Positions 27,580 to 35,770 of a stretch of 64,000 nt of DNA are shown here, in pieces. How positions within the stretch are numbered: the stretch's first letter is position 1; the number at the start of each line of letters is the position of its first letter. The position numbers and the translations under genes were made by a program. The DNA lies in the NCBI RefSeq assembly GCF_947496515.1, contig NZ_CANMDB010000006.1, positions 62,001-126,000 on the forward strand, read 5' to 3'. Under the pieces are notes generated by a model. It searched no databases and had not been told where the DNA came from. It saw only the letters and a program-made list of their open reading frames with translations. Origin of the DNA: an uncultured Roseobacter sp. GTDB taxonomy: Bacteria; Pseudomonadota; Alphaproteobacteria; Rhodobacterales; Rhodobacteraceae.

Positions 27580-27757
27580 GGGCGCCAGATAACCTGACCA
27601 GGGCCAGAACAGAGCCAGCTCCCTCGGATTTGCTTAAGGCCACTGGAATGTAACCAGTCACGCGAAGAGCAGCACCCGTCACCTGACAGCACCTAATCCT
27701 CACCCCCCGCACCGGCAAGGGCTTGACCGCCTTCGCAGTTGAATATTCTTGCAGAGT

Positions 27758-27772
27758 GTTCTCTGTCTGTTC
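27758..27772 (+). promoter_or_regulatory. LexA (SOS) box upstream of mmcB
   Basis: GTTC at 27758-27761 and GTTC at 27769-27772 are separated by exactly seven bases, the alphaproteobacterial LexA operator GTTC-N7-GTTC. It ends 11 bases before the mmcB ATG. A weak promoter (TTGACC at 27723, TATTCT at 27744) lies just upstream, so bound LexA would block the start of transcription. mmcB is then a predicted SOS-inducible gene. Confidence 0.8.
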
Positions 27773-27783
27773 ATACTTGCCCC

Positions 27784-28242
27784 ATGTCCTACGATGATCT
27801 GCAGAGTTTTCAGCCCGGCCAGCTTTTGGCGCGCGGCGTGGCGCGTGTTCTGTCGAGCCACGGGTTCGCCTCTGTCGAAGAGCTGGTGCCCGCACGCGGG
27901 CTGCGGGTCGATGTGATGGGGCTTGGTCCGAAAGGCGAGATCTGGGTGATCGAATGCAAGTCAGGCCGCGCTGACTACCGCTCGGATCATAAATGGCACG
28001 GCTATCTGGACTGGTGTGACCGGTTTTTCTGGGCCGTGGATGTGGATTTCCCAACTGAGCTTCTGCCCGATGACACGGGGCTGATCATCGCGGATGCCTA
28101 CGGGGGCGAGGTGGTTCGGATGGCGCCGGAAGATCGCCTGCCTGCAGCACGGCGCAAGGTCATGGTGCAAAAGTTCGCCACGACCGCCGCGCGCCGTCTG
28201 CAACTGACCCGTGATCCTGAGATGCTGGTCGACGCGGGGTGA
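27784..28242 (+). CDS. mmcB: DNA repair putative endonuclease MmcB
   Basis: A 152-aa MmcB-type protein with a PD-(D/E)XK-like nuclease signature: RVDVMGL, then the WVIECKSGRADYRSDHKW core holding the E-x-K pair. Family members protect against mitomycin C damage in Caulobacter-type bacteria. I start it at the ATG at 27784, just after the LexA box, rather than at the frame opening at 27739, which would include the box. The operator and family agree on an SOS repair role. Confidence 0.88.
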   Translation: MSYDDLQSFQPGQLLARGVARVLSSHGFASVEELVPARGLRVDVMGLGPKGEIWVIECKSGRADYRSDHKWHGYLDWCDRFFWAVDVDFPTELLPDDTGLIIADAYGGEVVRMAPEDRLPAARRKVMVQKFATTAARRLQLTRDPEMLVDAG

Positions 28243-28289
28243 TTTGGTGGCGGCATGGGGCCAATCCCCGCGGGCCATGAAAAAGGATG

Positions 28290-28487
28290 CTATCGGCGCT
28301 TTGGGGCCATGCCGCGGGCACGGTTCGCGGCAGCGGTGATCTCTTCGGCGATCTCGGTTGCATCGTCGGGGGTGAAGTCCATCGGGATCTCTACGCCATC
28401 CGCCTCGACGTAGATGCGCACCATGCCCGTGTCGGTGGGTCCGATCTGGAGGTTTGCTTCGATGTCGCGTTCGGTGTCGATGCCCAT
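28290..28487 (-). CDS. DUF6324-like small acidic protein
   Basis: A 65-aa protein (MGIDTERDIEANLQIG start, GMVRIYVEADGVEIPMDF core, EEITAAANRARG end). GAAGGAGATCACC lies just before the ATG. The pattern matches what I recall as DUF6324, a short Rhodobacterales family of unknown function. It is convergent with mmcB and divergent from the GNAT gene. Confidence 0.75.
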   Translation of the reverse strand: MGIDTERDIEANLQIGPTDTGMVRIYVEADGVEIPMDFTPDDATEIAEEITAAANRARGMAPKRR

Positions 28488-28568
28488 GGTGATCTCCTTC
28501 GCTCAACTGACCGCTTCGCTAGCCCGCAGCGGGTTGAAACGCAAGCCGGGTTGCGGTTTGCTCCCCCC

Positions 28569-29096
28569 ATGACTGAGATCACGATCAGAGAATTTACACC
28601 ACAAGACCGTGACTGGGTCGTGGCACAGCATGCTGAGCACTATGCCGCGGCAGAGGGGTTTGACGCGACGTTCGGCGCGCTGGTGGGCCAGATTGTGGAC
28701 GGGTTTGTATCAGGTCACGATCCCGTGGCTGAGCGGGGCTGGATCGCGCAGCGCGGCGAGATGCGGCTGGGGTCCATCTTTTGCGTGCGGCTGGATCGAG
28801 ACACCGCCAAGCTGCGGCTGTTTTTGCTGGTGCCGCAGGCGCGCGAGCAGGGGCTGGGCGGGCGCCTTTTGACCACCTGCATGGGGTTTGCACGGGATGC
28901 GGGATATGGCGGTATGCAGCTTTGGACCCACGAGAGCCACGCGGCCGCTTGCGCGCTCTACCAGGCCAGGGGATGGCAGCGGATCAGCAGCAAACCGGTC
29001 CACTCCTTCGGGCAGGATCTGGTCGAGCAAAGCTGGGTCTATCGCTTCTTGGGCGGGCAGGGGTGCAGGCCGGTGGAAGGACCCGGAGAATTGTGA
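28569..29096 (+). CDS. GNAT-family N-acetyltransferase
   Basis: A 175-aa GCN5-related acetyltransferase with the acetyl-CoA binding motif A (LFLLVPQAREQGLGGRLL; Q/R-x-x-G-x-G/A type) and the later ALYQARGWQRI. The substrate cannot be inferred. In some relatives this domain is fused to a MarR regulator; here it stands alone. It starts at the ATG at 28569 directly after a C-run and has no strong ribosome site. tRNA-His follows 68 bases later. Confidence 0.88.
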   Translation: MTEITIREFTPQDRDWVVAQHAEHYAAAEGFDATFGALVGQIVDGFVSGHDPVAERGWIAQRGEMRLGSIFCVRLDRDTAKLRLFLLVPQAREQGLGGRLLTTCMGFARDAGYGGMQLWTHESHAAACALYQARGWQRISSKPVHSFGQDLVEQSWVYRFLGGQGCRPVEGPGEL

Positions 29097-29164
29097 TCCA
29101 CAAGCCGGCCAAACCGCCCCAGCCTCTTGCAATCCTCAAATCGGGCGGATAAATCCAAGGGCGT

Positions 29165-29241
29165 GCCGCCTTAGCTCAGTTGGTTAGAGCGCCTGATTGT
29201 GGATCAGGAGGCCCCTGGTTCGAGCCCAGGAGGTGGTACCA
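29165..29241 (+). tRNA. tRNA-His (anticodon GTG)
   Basis: A complete 77-base cloverleaf. Acceptor GCCGCCT pairs with AGGTGGT (two G-U pairs), D-arm GCTC/GAGC, anticodon stem CCTGA/TCAGG around TTGTGGA giving GTG, T-arm CCTGG/CCAGG with TTCGAGC, and an encoded CCA. The discriminator base is A, and the base before position 1 is T, so no G-1 is encoded. Confidence 0.97.
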
Positions 29242-29256
29242 TTCCTTTGCCCGTTG

Positions 29257-29565
29257 CTAGTCAATCGTCACCGTCTGCTTGAGCTGGCCGGTCACCCGGT
29301 CGAAAATCAGGATCTCGTCAGCGTCCGTGACCACGGCGTACCAGTCGGGCCCTTGGGTAAAGCTGACGGCGCTGGCACCGCCCGGCAGGGTCAGCTGGTC
29401 CGGCAAATCCGGCGCGGGCGCGTTAAACCGCATGACAATCAGGGCGATGATCAGTATGACGCCGCCAATCATCACGGCGGTCAGCACCGTCACCAGCCGC
29501 CTGAGGAACCGCAGGTTCGCAGGCTCCGTCCAACCGTTCTCTTCGCCGCCATCAGGGTGATCCAT
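29257..29565 (-). CDS. DUF6476-like single-pass membrane protein
   Basis: A 102-aa protein: acidic N-terminus, one transmembrane helix (about residues 24-46, VTVLTAVMIGGVILIIALIV), then a periplasmic domain that resembles a single beta-propeller-like strand set (WYAVVTDADEILIFDRVTGQLKQ). It matches my recollection of DUF6476 in Rhodobacterales. GGCGGAG precedes the ATG at 29565. Its start codon overlaps that of the opposite-strand pseudouridine synthase. Confidence 0.75.
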   Translation of the reverse strand: MDHPDGGEENGWTEPANLRFLRRLVTVLTAVMIGGVILIIALIVMRFNAPAPDLPDQLTLPGGASAVSFTQGPDWYAVVTDADEILIFDRVTGQLKQTVTID

Positions 29566-30595
29566 GCCACTCCGCCAGATTTGCTTTTCCATCGGCGACG
29601 CACCGCCCTCCCGCCTTGATAAGGCGCTGGCGCGGGATGTGCCAGAGGCCGAGGCGCTGTCGCGCACCCGTCTCGCCAGGTTGATCGCTGACGGATTGGT
29701 GAGTGTCGGCGGCTCCATCGTCGCCGATCCCAAGGCGAAGGTTGCGGCGGGGGCAGAGGTGGTGATCACGGTCGAGGAAGCGCAGGAAAGCCATATCCTG
29801 CCAGAGGCGATCCCGCTCGATGTGGTCTACGAGGACGCCTCGCTGATCGTTGTCAACAAACCTGCGGGCATGGTGGTGCATCCGGCCCCCGGCACGCCGT
29901 CGGGGACGCTGGTCAATGCTTTGCTCGCGCATTGCGGGGATGATCTGTCGGGGGTGGGCGGGTTGAAGCGCCCCGGGATCGTGCACCGGATCGACAAGGA
30001 TACCTCTGGTTTGCTGGTGGTGGCAAAATCCGATGCGGCACACCACGGGCTTGCCGCGCAGTTCGAGGCACATACCGCCCAACGTGCCTACCGGGCCCTG
30101 GTGCACGGGGTGCCCGATGGTGCAGACCCGCGGCTGCGCGGGATCCGGGGTGTGAGCTTTGAGCCGGGCAATATCCTCAAGCTGACCACGCAACTGGCGC
30201 GTCACCGGACCGACCGGCAGCGTCAGGCGGTGCTGTTTCAGGGCGGACGCCACGCGATCACCCGCGCCCGACGGATGGAGACCTTTGGTCAGCCGCCCGT
30301 CCTGTCACTGCTGGAATGCTGGCTGGAGACCGGGCGCACCCATCAGATCCGGGTGCATATGGCGCACGCCGGGCACGGGCTGGTGGGGGATCCCGTCTAC
30401 GGTGGCAAGCGCAAGCTCGCCGCGCGGGCGCTGCCGGAGGCTGCGGCCATGGCCGTTGCCGCTTTCCCGCGTCAGGCCCTGCATGCCGCACGGCTCGGCT
30501 TTGTGCATCCGGTGACCGGTGAGACGCTCGATTTCGAGGCGCCATTGCCGGGTGATCTCGCCGATCTGCTGGCGATTTTGCGCAGGCAAACGTGA
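29564..30595 (+). CDS. RluA-family pseudouridine synthase (RluC/RluD-like)
   Basis: A 343-aa enzyme that isomerises uridines in rRNA. An N-terminal S4 domain (SRLDKALARDVPEA...SRTRLARLIADGLV) precedes the catalytic domain with HRIDKDTSGL; the active-site Asp is residue 144. ETGRTHQIRVHMAHAGHGLVGDPVYGG confirms the family (positions 30330-30405). S4 plus catalytic layout suits RluD or RluC; the target uridines cannot be decided. The start is set by the S4 domain and AGGGTGA upstream. Confidence 0.93.
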   Translation: MPLRQICFSIGDAPPSRLDKALARDVPEAEALSRTRLARLIADGLVSVGGSIVADPKAKVAAGAEVVITVEEAQESHILPEAIPLDVVYEDASLIVVNKPAGMVVHPAPGTPSGTLVNALLAHCGDDLSGVGGLKRPGIVHRIDKDTSGLLVVAKSDAAHHGLAAQFEAHTAQRAYRALVHGVPDGADPRLRGIRGVSFEPGNILKLTTQLARHRTDRQRQAVLFQGGRHAITRARRMETFGQPPVLSLLECWLETGRTHQIRVHMAHAGHGLVGDPVYGGKRKLAARALPEAAAMAVAAFPRQALHAARLGFVHPVTGETLDFEAPLPGDLADLLAILRRQT

Positions 30596-30710
30596 TGTCG
30601 CTCAGGCTCTGGTGCGCACCGATTTGTGAAGTGTTAACACTGGCCCTCGCTGTCAGCTTTTCGTTAATCTCTGCGCTCTAGGATTTCGGTTAACGTTTTT
30701 CGGGCGCGGA

Positions 30711-30738
30711 CTTGAACCGGTCCGTTCAGCTACCATAT
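30711..30738 (+). promoter_or_regulatory. Candidate heat-shock (RpoH-type) promoter of rpoH
   Basis: CTTGAA at 30711-30716 and CCATAT at 30733-30738, spaced 16 bases, resemble the alphaproteobacterial RpoH promoter (CTTGAA and CCATNT). The -10 element lies about 34 bases before the rpoH ATG. It could also be read by the primary sigma factor. Confidence 0.5.
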
Positions 30739-30771
30739 CTATGTTAAGCCCTTATACATTGGGAGGCGCTT

Positions 30772-31668
30772 ATGGCTAATTACGCAAATCTACCCGCTCC
30801 GACACCGGAAGGCGGTCTCAACCGCTACATGCAGGAAATCCGCAAGTTTCCGCTTCTGGAGCCGGAGGAAGAATACATGCTCGCCAAACGGTGGGTCGAA
30901 GAGCAAGACACCGAAGCCGCGCACAAGATGGTCACCAGCCACCTGCGGCTCGCGGCCAAGATCGCCATGGGGTACCGTGGCTACGGGCTGCCGCAGGCCG
31001 AGGTGATCTCGGAGGCGAACGTGGGCCTGATGCAGGCGGTCAAACGGTTTGATCCGGAAAAAGGGTTTCGCCTTGCGACCTACGCCATGTGGTGGATCCG
31101 TGCCTCCATTCAAGAGTACATCCTGCGCAGCTGGTCGCTGGTCAAGCTGGGCACGACCTCCGGTCAAAAGAAGCTGTTTTTCAACCTGCGCAAGGCCAAG
31201 AACCGCATCGGCGCGCTCGAAGACGGGGATCTCCGGCCCGAAAATGTCGCGCGCATCGCGACCGACCTTGGGGTGACCGAGGACGAGGTGATCTCCATGA
31301 ACCGGCGGATGTCAGGGGGCGATGCGTCGCTCAATGCCACCGTTGGCTCCGAAGGTGAGGGCACGATGCAATGGCAGGACTGGCTGGAGGATGAGGGTGC
31401 CGATCAGGCGGGCGACTACGAGGCCCGCAACGAGCTGGAAACCCGCCGCGAATTGCTGGTGGAGGCGATGGATGTGCTCAACGAGCGCGAACGTGACATC
31501 CTCACCCAACGCCGCCTGTCCGACAAGACAGTGACGCTGGAGGATCTGAGCGGCGAATACAACGTCAGCCGCGAACGGATCCGCCAGATCGAGGTGAGGG
31601 CCTTCGAAAAGCTGCAAAAGAAGATGCGCGATCTGGCCAAGGAAAAAGGCATGATGGCGAGCGCCTGA
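30772..31668 (+). CDS. rpoH: RNA polymerase sigma factor RpoH (sigma-32)
   Basis: Heat-shock sigma factor, 298 aa. Region 2 (FRLATYAMWWIRASIQEYILRSW) is followed by the RpoH box QKKLFFNLR, which separates it from RpoD, and by region 4 ([22 protein letters not shown]). Roseobacters usually have two RpoH paralogues; the length and box fit the RpoH-I type, though I cannot verify this. GGGAGGCGC precedes the ATG and a likely heat-shock promoter precedes it. A terminator follows. Confidence 0.96.
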   Translation: MANYANLPAPTPEGGLNRYMQEIRKFPLLEPEEEYMLAKRWVEEQDTEAAHKMVTSHLRLAAKIAMGYRGYGLPQAEVISEANVGLMQAVKRFDPEKGFRLATYAMWWIRASIQEYILRSWSLVKLGTTSGQKKLFFNLRKAKNRIGALEDGDLRPENVARIATDLGVTEDEVISMNRRMSGGDASLNATVGSEGEGTMQWQDWLEDEGADQAGDYEARNELETRRELLVEAMDVLNERERDILTQRRLSDKTVTLEDLSGEYNVSRERIRQIEVRAFEKLQKKMRDLAKEKGMMASA

Positions 31669-31680
31669 GCGCGCGACACC

Positions 31681-31929
31681 TCAGCGGATCCTGAACGCTG
31701 TCAGGATTGCAGGTCTTCCCCGGCGACCGGGGAGGGCCTTTTTGCTGCGGCTCTGGCGTTTTGGCCACAGTCGGAAGATCCCCCCGATCAACGTGACACA
31801 CCACAGCAACGTGCGAGGTCCCGCGCCGCCGTGCCGTGTGTAAAAGGCGTCGGCTTCGCGGGCCTGCGCTGACGGGCGCGCTGCGGGAAAGGGGCGGTGG
31901 CGGTGCAACTGCGGGTGAGGGCTGGGCAT
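31681..31929 (-). CDS. Small basic protein with one hydrophobic segment
   Basis: An 82-aa open frame with a well-placed AGGAG ribosome site six bases before the ATG at 31929. The N-terminal half is rich in His, Pro and Arg; a hydrophobic stretch (TLLWCVTLIGGIFRLW) follows, then a very basic tail. Its 3' end runs across the rpoH terminator hairpin. It may be a real small membrane-associated protein, but conservation would be needed to be sure. Confidence 0.4.
   Translation of the reverse strand: MPSPHPQLHRHRPFPAARPSAQAREADAFYTRHGGAGPRTLLWCVTLIGGIFRLWPKRQSRSKKALPGRRGRPAILTAFRIR
31717..31743 (+). terminator. Rho-independent terminator of rpoH
   Basis: TCCCCGG (31717-31723) and CCGGGGA (31727-31733) form a seven-pair GC stem with a three-base loop, followed by GGGCC and five T residues (31739-31743). 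It lies about 50 bases after the rpoH stop. Confidence 0.75.
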
Positions 31930-32036
31930 GATGGGCTCCTGCGGTGACGACGGCGGACCTGCGGCGGCCCTTGACCGCTCCTGTTTTACCTGCGCTTGAT
32001 GTCTTGCAGAATGCACTGGTTTGCACAGGTCATTTC

Positions 32037-32882
32037 ATGAGTGAAAAGAAGATTGATGCTCAGCCGGATGACTGGGACGACTTGCGGCTCTTCGTGCTGG
32101 TGGCGCGAGAAGGCGGGTTGTCTCCCGCCGCACGGTTGAGCGGGCGCAGTGCGGCGACACTGGGGCGCCGGATGCTCGCGCTGGAACAGCGCATGGGTCA
32201 GACGCTTTTTGTCCGGCACGACCGGGGCTATGCGCTCACGGATGCGGGTGCGCGGCTGCTGGAAGGCGCGGGCGAGGTCGAGGCGCGTGTACGGCGGCTC
32301 ACCACGGATCTGTCTCAGGATGCGCGCCCGCTGATCAAAGTGTCAGCGGGTACCTGGACGACGCTGGCGCTGTTGCATCAGCTGGATCATCTGGTGGGGA
32401 CGCCGCCGGATCTGCGGCTGCAGTTTATCTCCACCGAAGCGGTATTGGATCTGGCCCATCGCACCGCGGCCATCGGCTTCCGCAACCAGCGACCCGAAAG
32501 CCCCTCGCTGGCCGGGCGGCGGCTGTCCCGGGTGACCTTTGCGGCCTACGCCACGCGTGACGCGCCGGGCCGTTGGATACGGGTCATCGCGGAGACAGCC
32601 TCCGCCCGCTGGCTGGGCAGGCTCGCCGGGGTGGAGGATGCGGTCTGCGAGGTCACCGCCCCCCGCAACGCGCTGGATCTGGCGCTGGCGGGCAAGGGGA
32701 TCGCAGTGCTGCCGACCTTCCTTGCCGCCCTCTACCCGTCGCTTCAACGGCGCAGCGACATCATCGAGAATCTGTCGCGGCATCAATGGCTTGTCACCCA
32801 CCAGGACGACCGTCACCGCCCCGAAGTCCGCCGCGCCATTGACCGGATGTGCGATGCTGTGGCGCCGCGCGGGACCGGTTAA
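32037..32882 (+). CDS. LysR-family transcriptional regulator
   Basis: A 281-aa regulator. The N-terminal winged helix-turn-helix (DDLRLFVLVAREGGLSPAARLSGRSAATLGRRMLALE, positions 32076-32184) continues to LFVRHDRGYALTDAG. A substrate-binding domain follows from about residue 90 and is short, like regulators of the TrpI/GcvA end of the family. Start at the ATG at 32037, the last before the HTH. It is convergent with pepF. Its targets are not evident; divergent flanking genes are not obvious partners. Confidence 0.9.
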   Translation: MSEKKIDAQPDDWDDLRLFVLVAREGGLSPAARLSGRSAATLGRRMLALEQRMGQTLFVRHDRGYALTDAGARLLEGAGEVEARVRRLTTDLSQDARPLIKVSAGTWTTLALLHQLDHLVGTPPDLRLQFISTEAVLDLAHRTAAIGFRNQRPESPSLAGRRLSRVTFAAYATRDAPGRWIRVIAETASARWLGRLAGVEDAVCEVTAPRNALDLALAGKGIAVLPTFLAALYPSLQRRSDIIENLSRHQWLVTHQDDRHRPEVRRAIDRMCDAVAPRGTG

Positions 32883-33011
32883 AAGGGGGGCTGACACCAT
32901 TCGCACGGTGAACGTCGATCTGAGCCATGATCTGTCAGATGTCTCGCGCTGTCGACAGGCCCGTCATGGCCGGACTCCCCCCAAGGGCGGATGCCCTCCG
33001 GACCCGGAAGC

Positions 33012-34832
33012 CTATCCCTCCATCGCTTCCAGCTCGTCGATGAAGCCCGAGATCATGCTGAGGCCCTTGTCCCAGAACGCCGGATCCGACGCATCCAGCC
33101 CGAAGGGGGCCAAAAGTTCCTTGTGGTGTTTCGACCCACCAGCCTTGAGCATGTCGAAATACTTGTCCTCGAACCCCGCGCCGCCCTCTGCGTAGACCGC
33201 GTAAAGCGCGTTCACCAGCCCGTCGCCGAACGCATAGGCGTAGACGTAGAACGGCGAATGCACGAAATGCGGAATATAGGCCCAAAAGGTCTCATAGCCG
33301 TCCATGAATTCGAACGCCGGGCCGAGGCTCTCGCCCTGAACGCTCATCCACAGCGCGTTGATGTCATCAGGTGTCAGCTCTCCGCCGCGCCGGGCGGCGT
33401 GCAGCTTGCATTCGAAATCGTAGAACGCGATCTGGCGGACCACCGTGTTGATCATATCCTCGACCTTGCCCGCCAGCAGCACCTTGCGCTGCGCTGGCGT
33501 TTCGGCACCGTCGAGCATCTTGCGAAAGGTCAGCATCTCGCCGAATACACTTGCCGTCTCGGCCAGCGTTAACGGGGTGGAGGACAACATTTCCCCCTGT
33601 TCGGCTGCCAGGACCTGATGGACTCCGTGCCCAAGCTCATGCGCCAGCGTCATGACATCGCGCGGTTTGCCGAGGTAGTTCAGCATCACATAAGGATGCA
33701 CGTTCGTCACCGTCGGATGCGCAAAGGCACCGGGCGCCTTGCCGGGTTTTACACCCGCATCGATCCAGCCCTTGTTAAAAAACGGCTCGGCCAGCTGCCC
33801 CATGCGCGGATCGAACGCCTCATAGGCTTCCATCACCGTGCGTTCTGCCTCCGCCCAATCCACAATCCGGTTGTCTTCCATGGGCAGGGGCGCGTTGCGG
33901 TCCCAGACCTGCATCTTGTTCAGCCCCATCCACTTGCGCTTGAGCTCGTAGTAGCGGTGGCTGAGCTTTGGGTAGGCCTCGACCACTGCATTGCGCAGCG
34001 CGTCAACCACTTCGGGCTCTACCTGATTGCTTAGGTGACGGCCCAGCTGCGCGCTCTCCATACCGCGCCAGCGGTCGAGGATTTCCTTTTCCTTGGCCTG
34101 CGTATTGTGCACCCGGGCGAAAGTCTTGATGTTGGCCTGAAAGACCCGCGACAGCTCTCGCGCACCTGCCTCGCGTCTGCTCCGGTCTGGATCGGTCAAC
34201 AGGTTGAGCGTGCCTTCGATGCCCAGCGTCTCGCCGTCCACCTCAAACTCCAGCCCCGCAATGGTCTCGTCAAAGAGCCGTTCCCAGGCGTCGCCAACAA
34301 CCCCCAGATCGTGCAGGAACTTCTCCAGCTCGTCGCTGAGCTGGTAGGGCTTCATCGCGCGGATCCGGTCGAAGATGGGCTTGTAGCGCGCCAGATCCGC
34401 GTTCTGGGCGTAGAGCCCCTCCAGATGATCGTCGGGAAGGCGGTTGATCTCCAGCGTGAAAAACACCAGCGGGGTGGTGAAATTCGTGATCTTCTCCTGC
34501 AGATCGGACATGAACTTCGCCCGCTCCGCATCCGTGGTCTGCTGGTAGTAGCGTAGCCCCGCAAAGGACATCAGACGGCCCGCGACCTGGTTGATCTTTT
34601 CGTTGCGCAGCACGCAGTCGAGAAAGCCGGCGGCATCCAGACCCGCCAGGTTGCCTTCGTAGTCGGTGGCGAAACTGGCGCAGGCCTGCTCCAGCCAGTC
34701 GAGATCGCGTTTCAGCTCTGCCGCGTCCTGCCCGGTGTAGAGATCATCAAGGTTCCATTCGGGCAGATCACCCAGAGAGGAGCCGCCAGCGCTGGCATCT
34801 GCATCGCGAACGGGGAAGGGAAGCTCGAACAT
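33012..34832 (-). CDS. pepF: Oligoendopeptidase F (M3 metallopeptidase)
   Basis: A 606-aa cytoplasmic oligopeptidase. The zinc motif HELGHGVHQ lies near residue 398, followed at the expected distance by the third ligand region (ETASVFGEM). The N-terminal PepF region begins LPEWNLDDLYTG. It degrades short peptides. The start at 34832 is preceded by GAGG at six bases. The ATG at 34847 is an alternative. It is not obviously part of an operon; a separate operon ends just upstream. Confidence 0.95.
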   Translation of the reverse strand: MFELPFPVRDADASAGGSSLGDLPEWNLDDLYTGQDAAELKRDLDWLEQACASFATDYEGNLAGLDAAGFLDCVLRNEKINQVAGRLMSFAGLRYYQQTTDAERAKFMSDLQEKITNFTTPLVFFTLEINRLPDDHLEGLYAQNADLARYKPIFDRIRAMKPYQLSDELEKFLHDLGVVGDAWERLFDETIAGLEFEVDGETLGIEGTLNLLTDPDRSRREAGARELSRVFQANIKTFARVHNTQAKEKEILDRWRGMESAQLGRHLSNQVEPEVVDALRNAVVEAYPKLSHRYYELKRKWMGLNKMQVWDRNAPLPMEDNRIVDWAEAERTVMEAYEAFDPRMGQLAEPFFNKGWIDAGVKPGKAPGAFAHPTVTNVHPYVMLNYLGKPRDVMTLAHELGHGVHQVLAAEQGEMLSSTPLTLAETASVFGEMLTFRKMLDGAETPAQRKVLLAGKVEDMINTVVRQIAFYDFECKLHAARRGGELTPDDINALWMSVQGESLGPAFEFMDGYETFWAYIPHFVHSPFYVYAYAFGDGLVNALYAVYAEGGAGFEDKYFDMLKAGGSKHHKELLAPFGLDASDPAFWDKGLSMISGFIDELEAMEG

Positions 34833-34891
34833 CAAAGACCTCATCATGTGTTTGGCTACACTTAGGCCGCGTCAGGCCGCGGAACAAGCGT

Positions 34892-35770
34892 TCACTCAAA
34901 GCCGAAGAGGGCGGCGGGGTTCTGCACAAGGATCCGGTGCCGCGCGGTATCGTCAGGGATCACACGGTCCAGCGCGTCGAGCAGATCGGCGGCCTGCGGT
35001 ATCTGCGCACCCGCCAGCATCAGGTGCGGCCAGTCCGAGCCCCACAGGCAACGCTCGGGGTTTGCCGCAATCAGGGCGGCGACCAGCGGATCGGCCTCCC
35101 TGTAGGGTGCGGCGCACATGCGGTATAGGGCGGAGAGTTTGACCCAGGCCTTGCCGTCGCTCAGCAGTGCGCACAGCGCCTGAAACCCGTCGCTTTTCGG
35201 GCTCAGCCCACCGCTTGGCCAGCCGATATGGTCGAACACCACGTCGATGGGCAAGCGGCGCACGTCCTCGGCCAGATCGATCATGTGCTGGTCCGCGTGG
35301 CAAAGCATCTGGATGTGCAGCCCTCGCTCCGCCAGGGCAGGTGCCATCGCCTTTGCGCCGTCCCAGCCCAGCACGCCACCGTGCACGTAGTTCAGCCGTA
35401 CCGCCGCCATGTTCCAGTCCACGAACTGGTCCATCCGTGCTTCACTCGCGCCGTCCGGCAACAGGCCCACGCCGCGAAACCCTGCTCCCATGCGCCGCAC
35501 GGCCTCGACCGTGACGGTATTGTCGGTGCCATAGAGAATCGAATGGACGATGACGCCGCGCGAGACGCCCAAGGTTTCGCATTGCGCGCGAAAGAGATCG
35601 AGCCAGCCGTCCAGATCAGGGCCCGGCGCGGGGTTCTCGACCCGGCCGTCCCAAAGCGCGAACTCCCCGCGGCCCGCCACCAGATGCACATGCGTATCAC
35701 AGGCGCCCTCGGGCGCGCGGCGGACAGGGGCGCGGGGCGCAGGGGGCATCTGTGCATCCGGCTTATCCAT
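34892..35770 (-). CDS. Amidohydrolase family protein (PDC hydrolase-like)
   Basis: A 292-aa TIM-barrel metal hydrolase of the amidohydrolase-2 group, like 2-pyrone-4,6-dicarboxylate lactonase. It shows CDTHVHL near residue 24, FDHIGWPSGG and the C-terminal LWGSDWPHLML with the catalytic Asp. The substrate is uncertain and no lignin-pathway genes are nearby. Its start overlaps the DNA ligase stop by 8 bases, so it is co-translated with the repair genes. Confidence 0.88.
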   Translation of the reverse strand: MDKPDAQMPPAPRAPVRRAPEGACDTHVHLVAGRGEFALWDGRVENPAPGPDLDGWLDLFRAQCETLGVSRGVIVHSILYGTDNTVTVEAVRRMGAGFRGVGLLPDGASEARMDQFVDWNMAAVRLNYVHGGVLGWDGAKAMAPALAERGLHIQMLCHADQHMIDLAEDVRRLPIDVVFDHIGWPSGGLSPKSDGFQALCALLSDGKAWVKLSALYRMCAAPYREADPLVAALIAANPERCLWGSDWPHLMLAGAQIPQAADLLDALDRVIPDDTARHRILVQNPAALFGFE

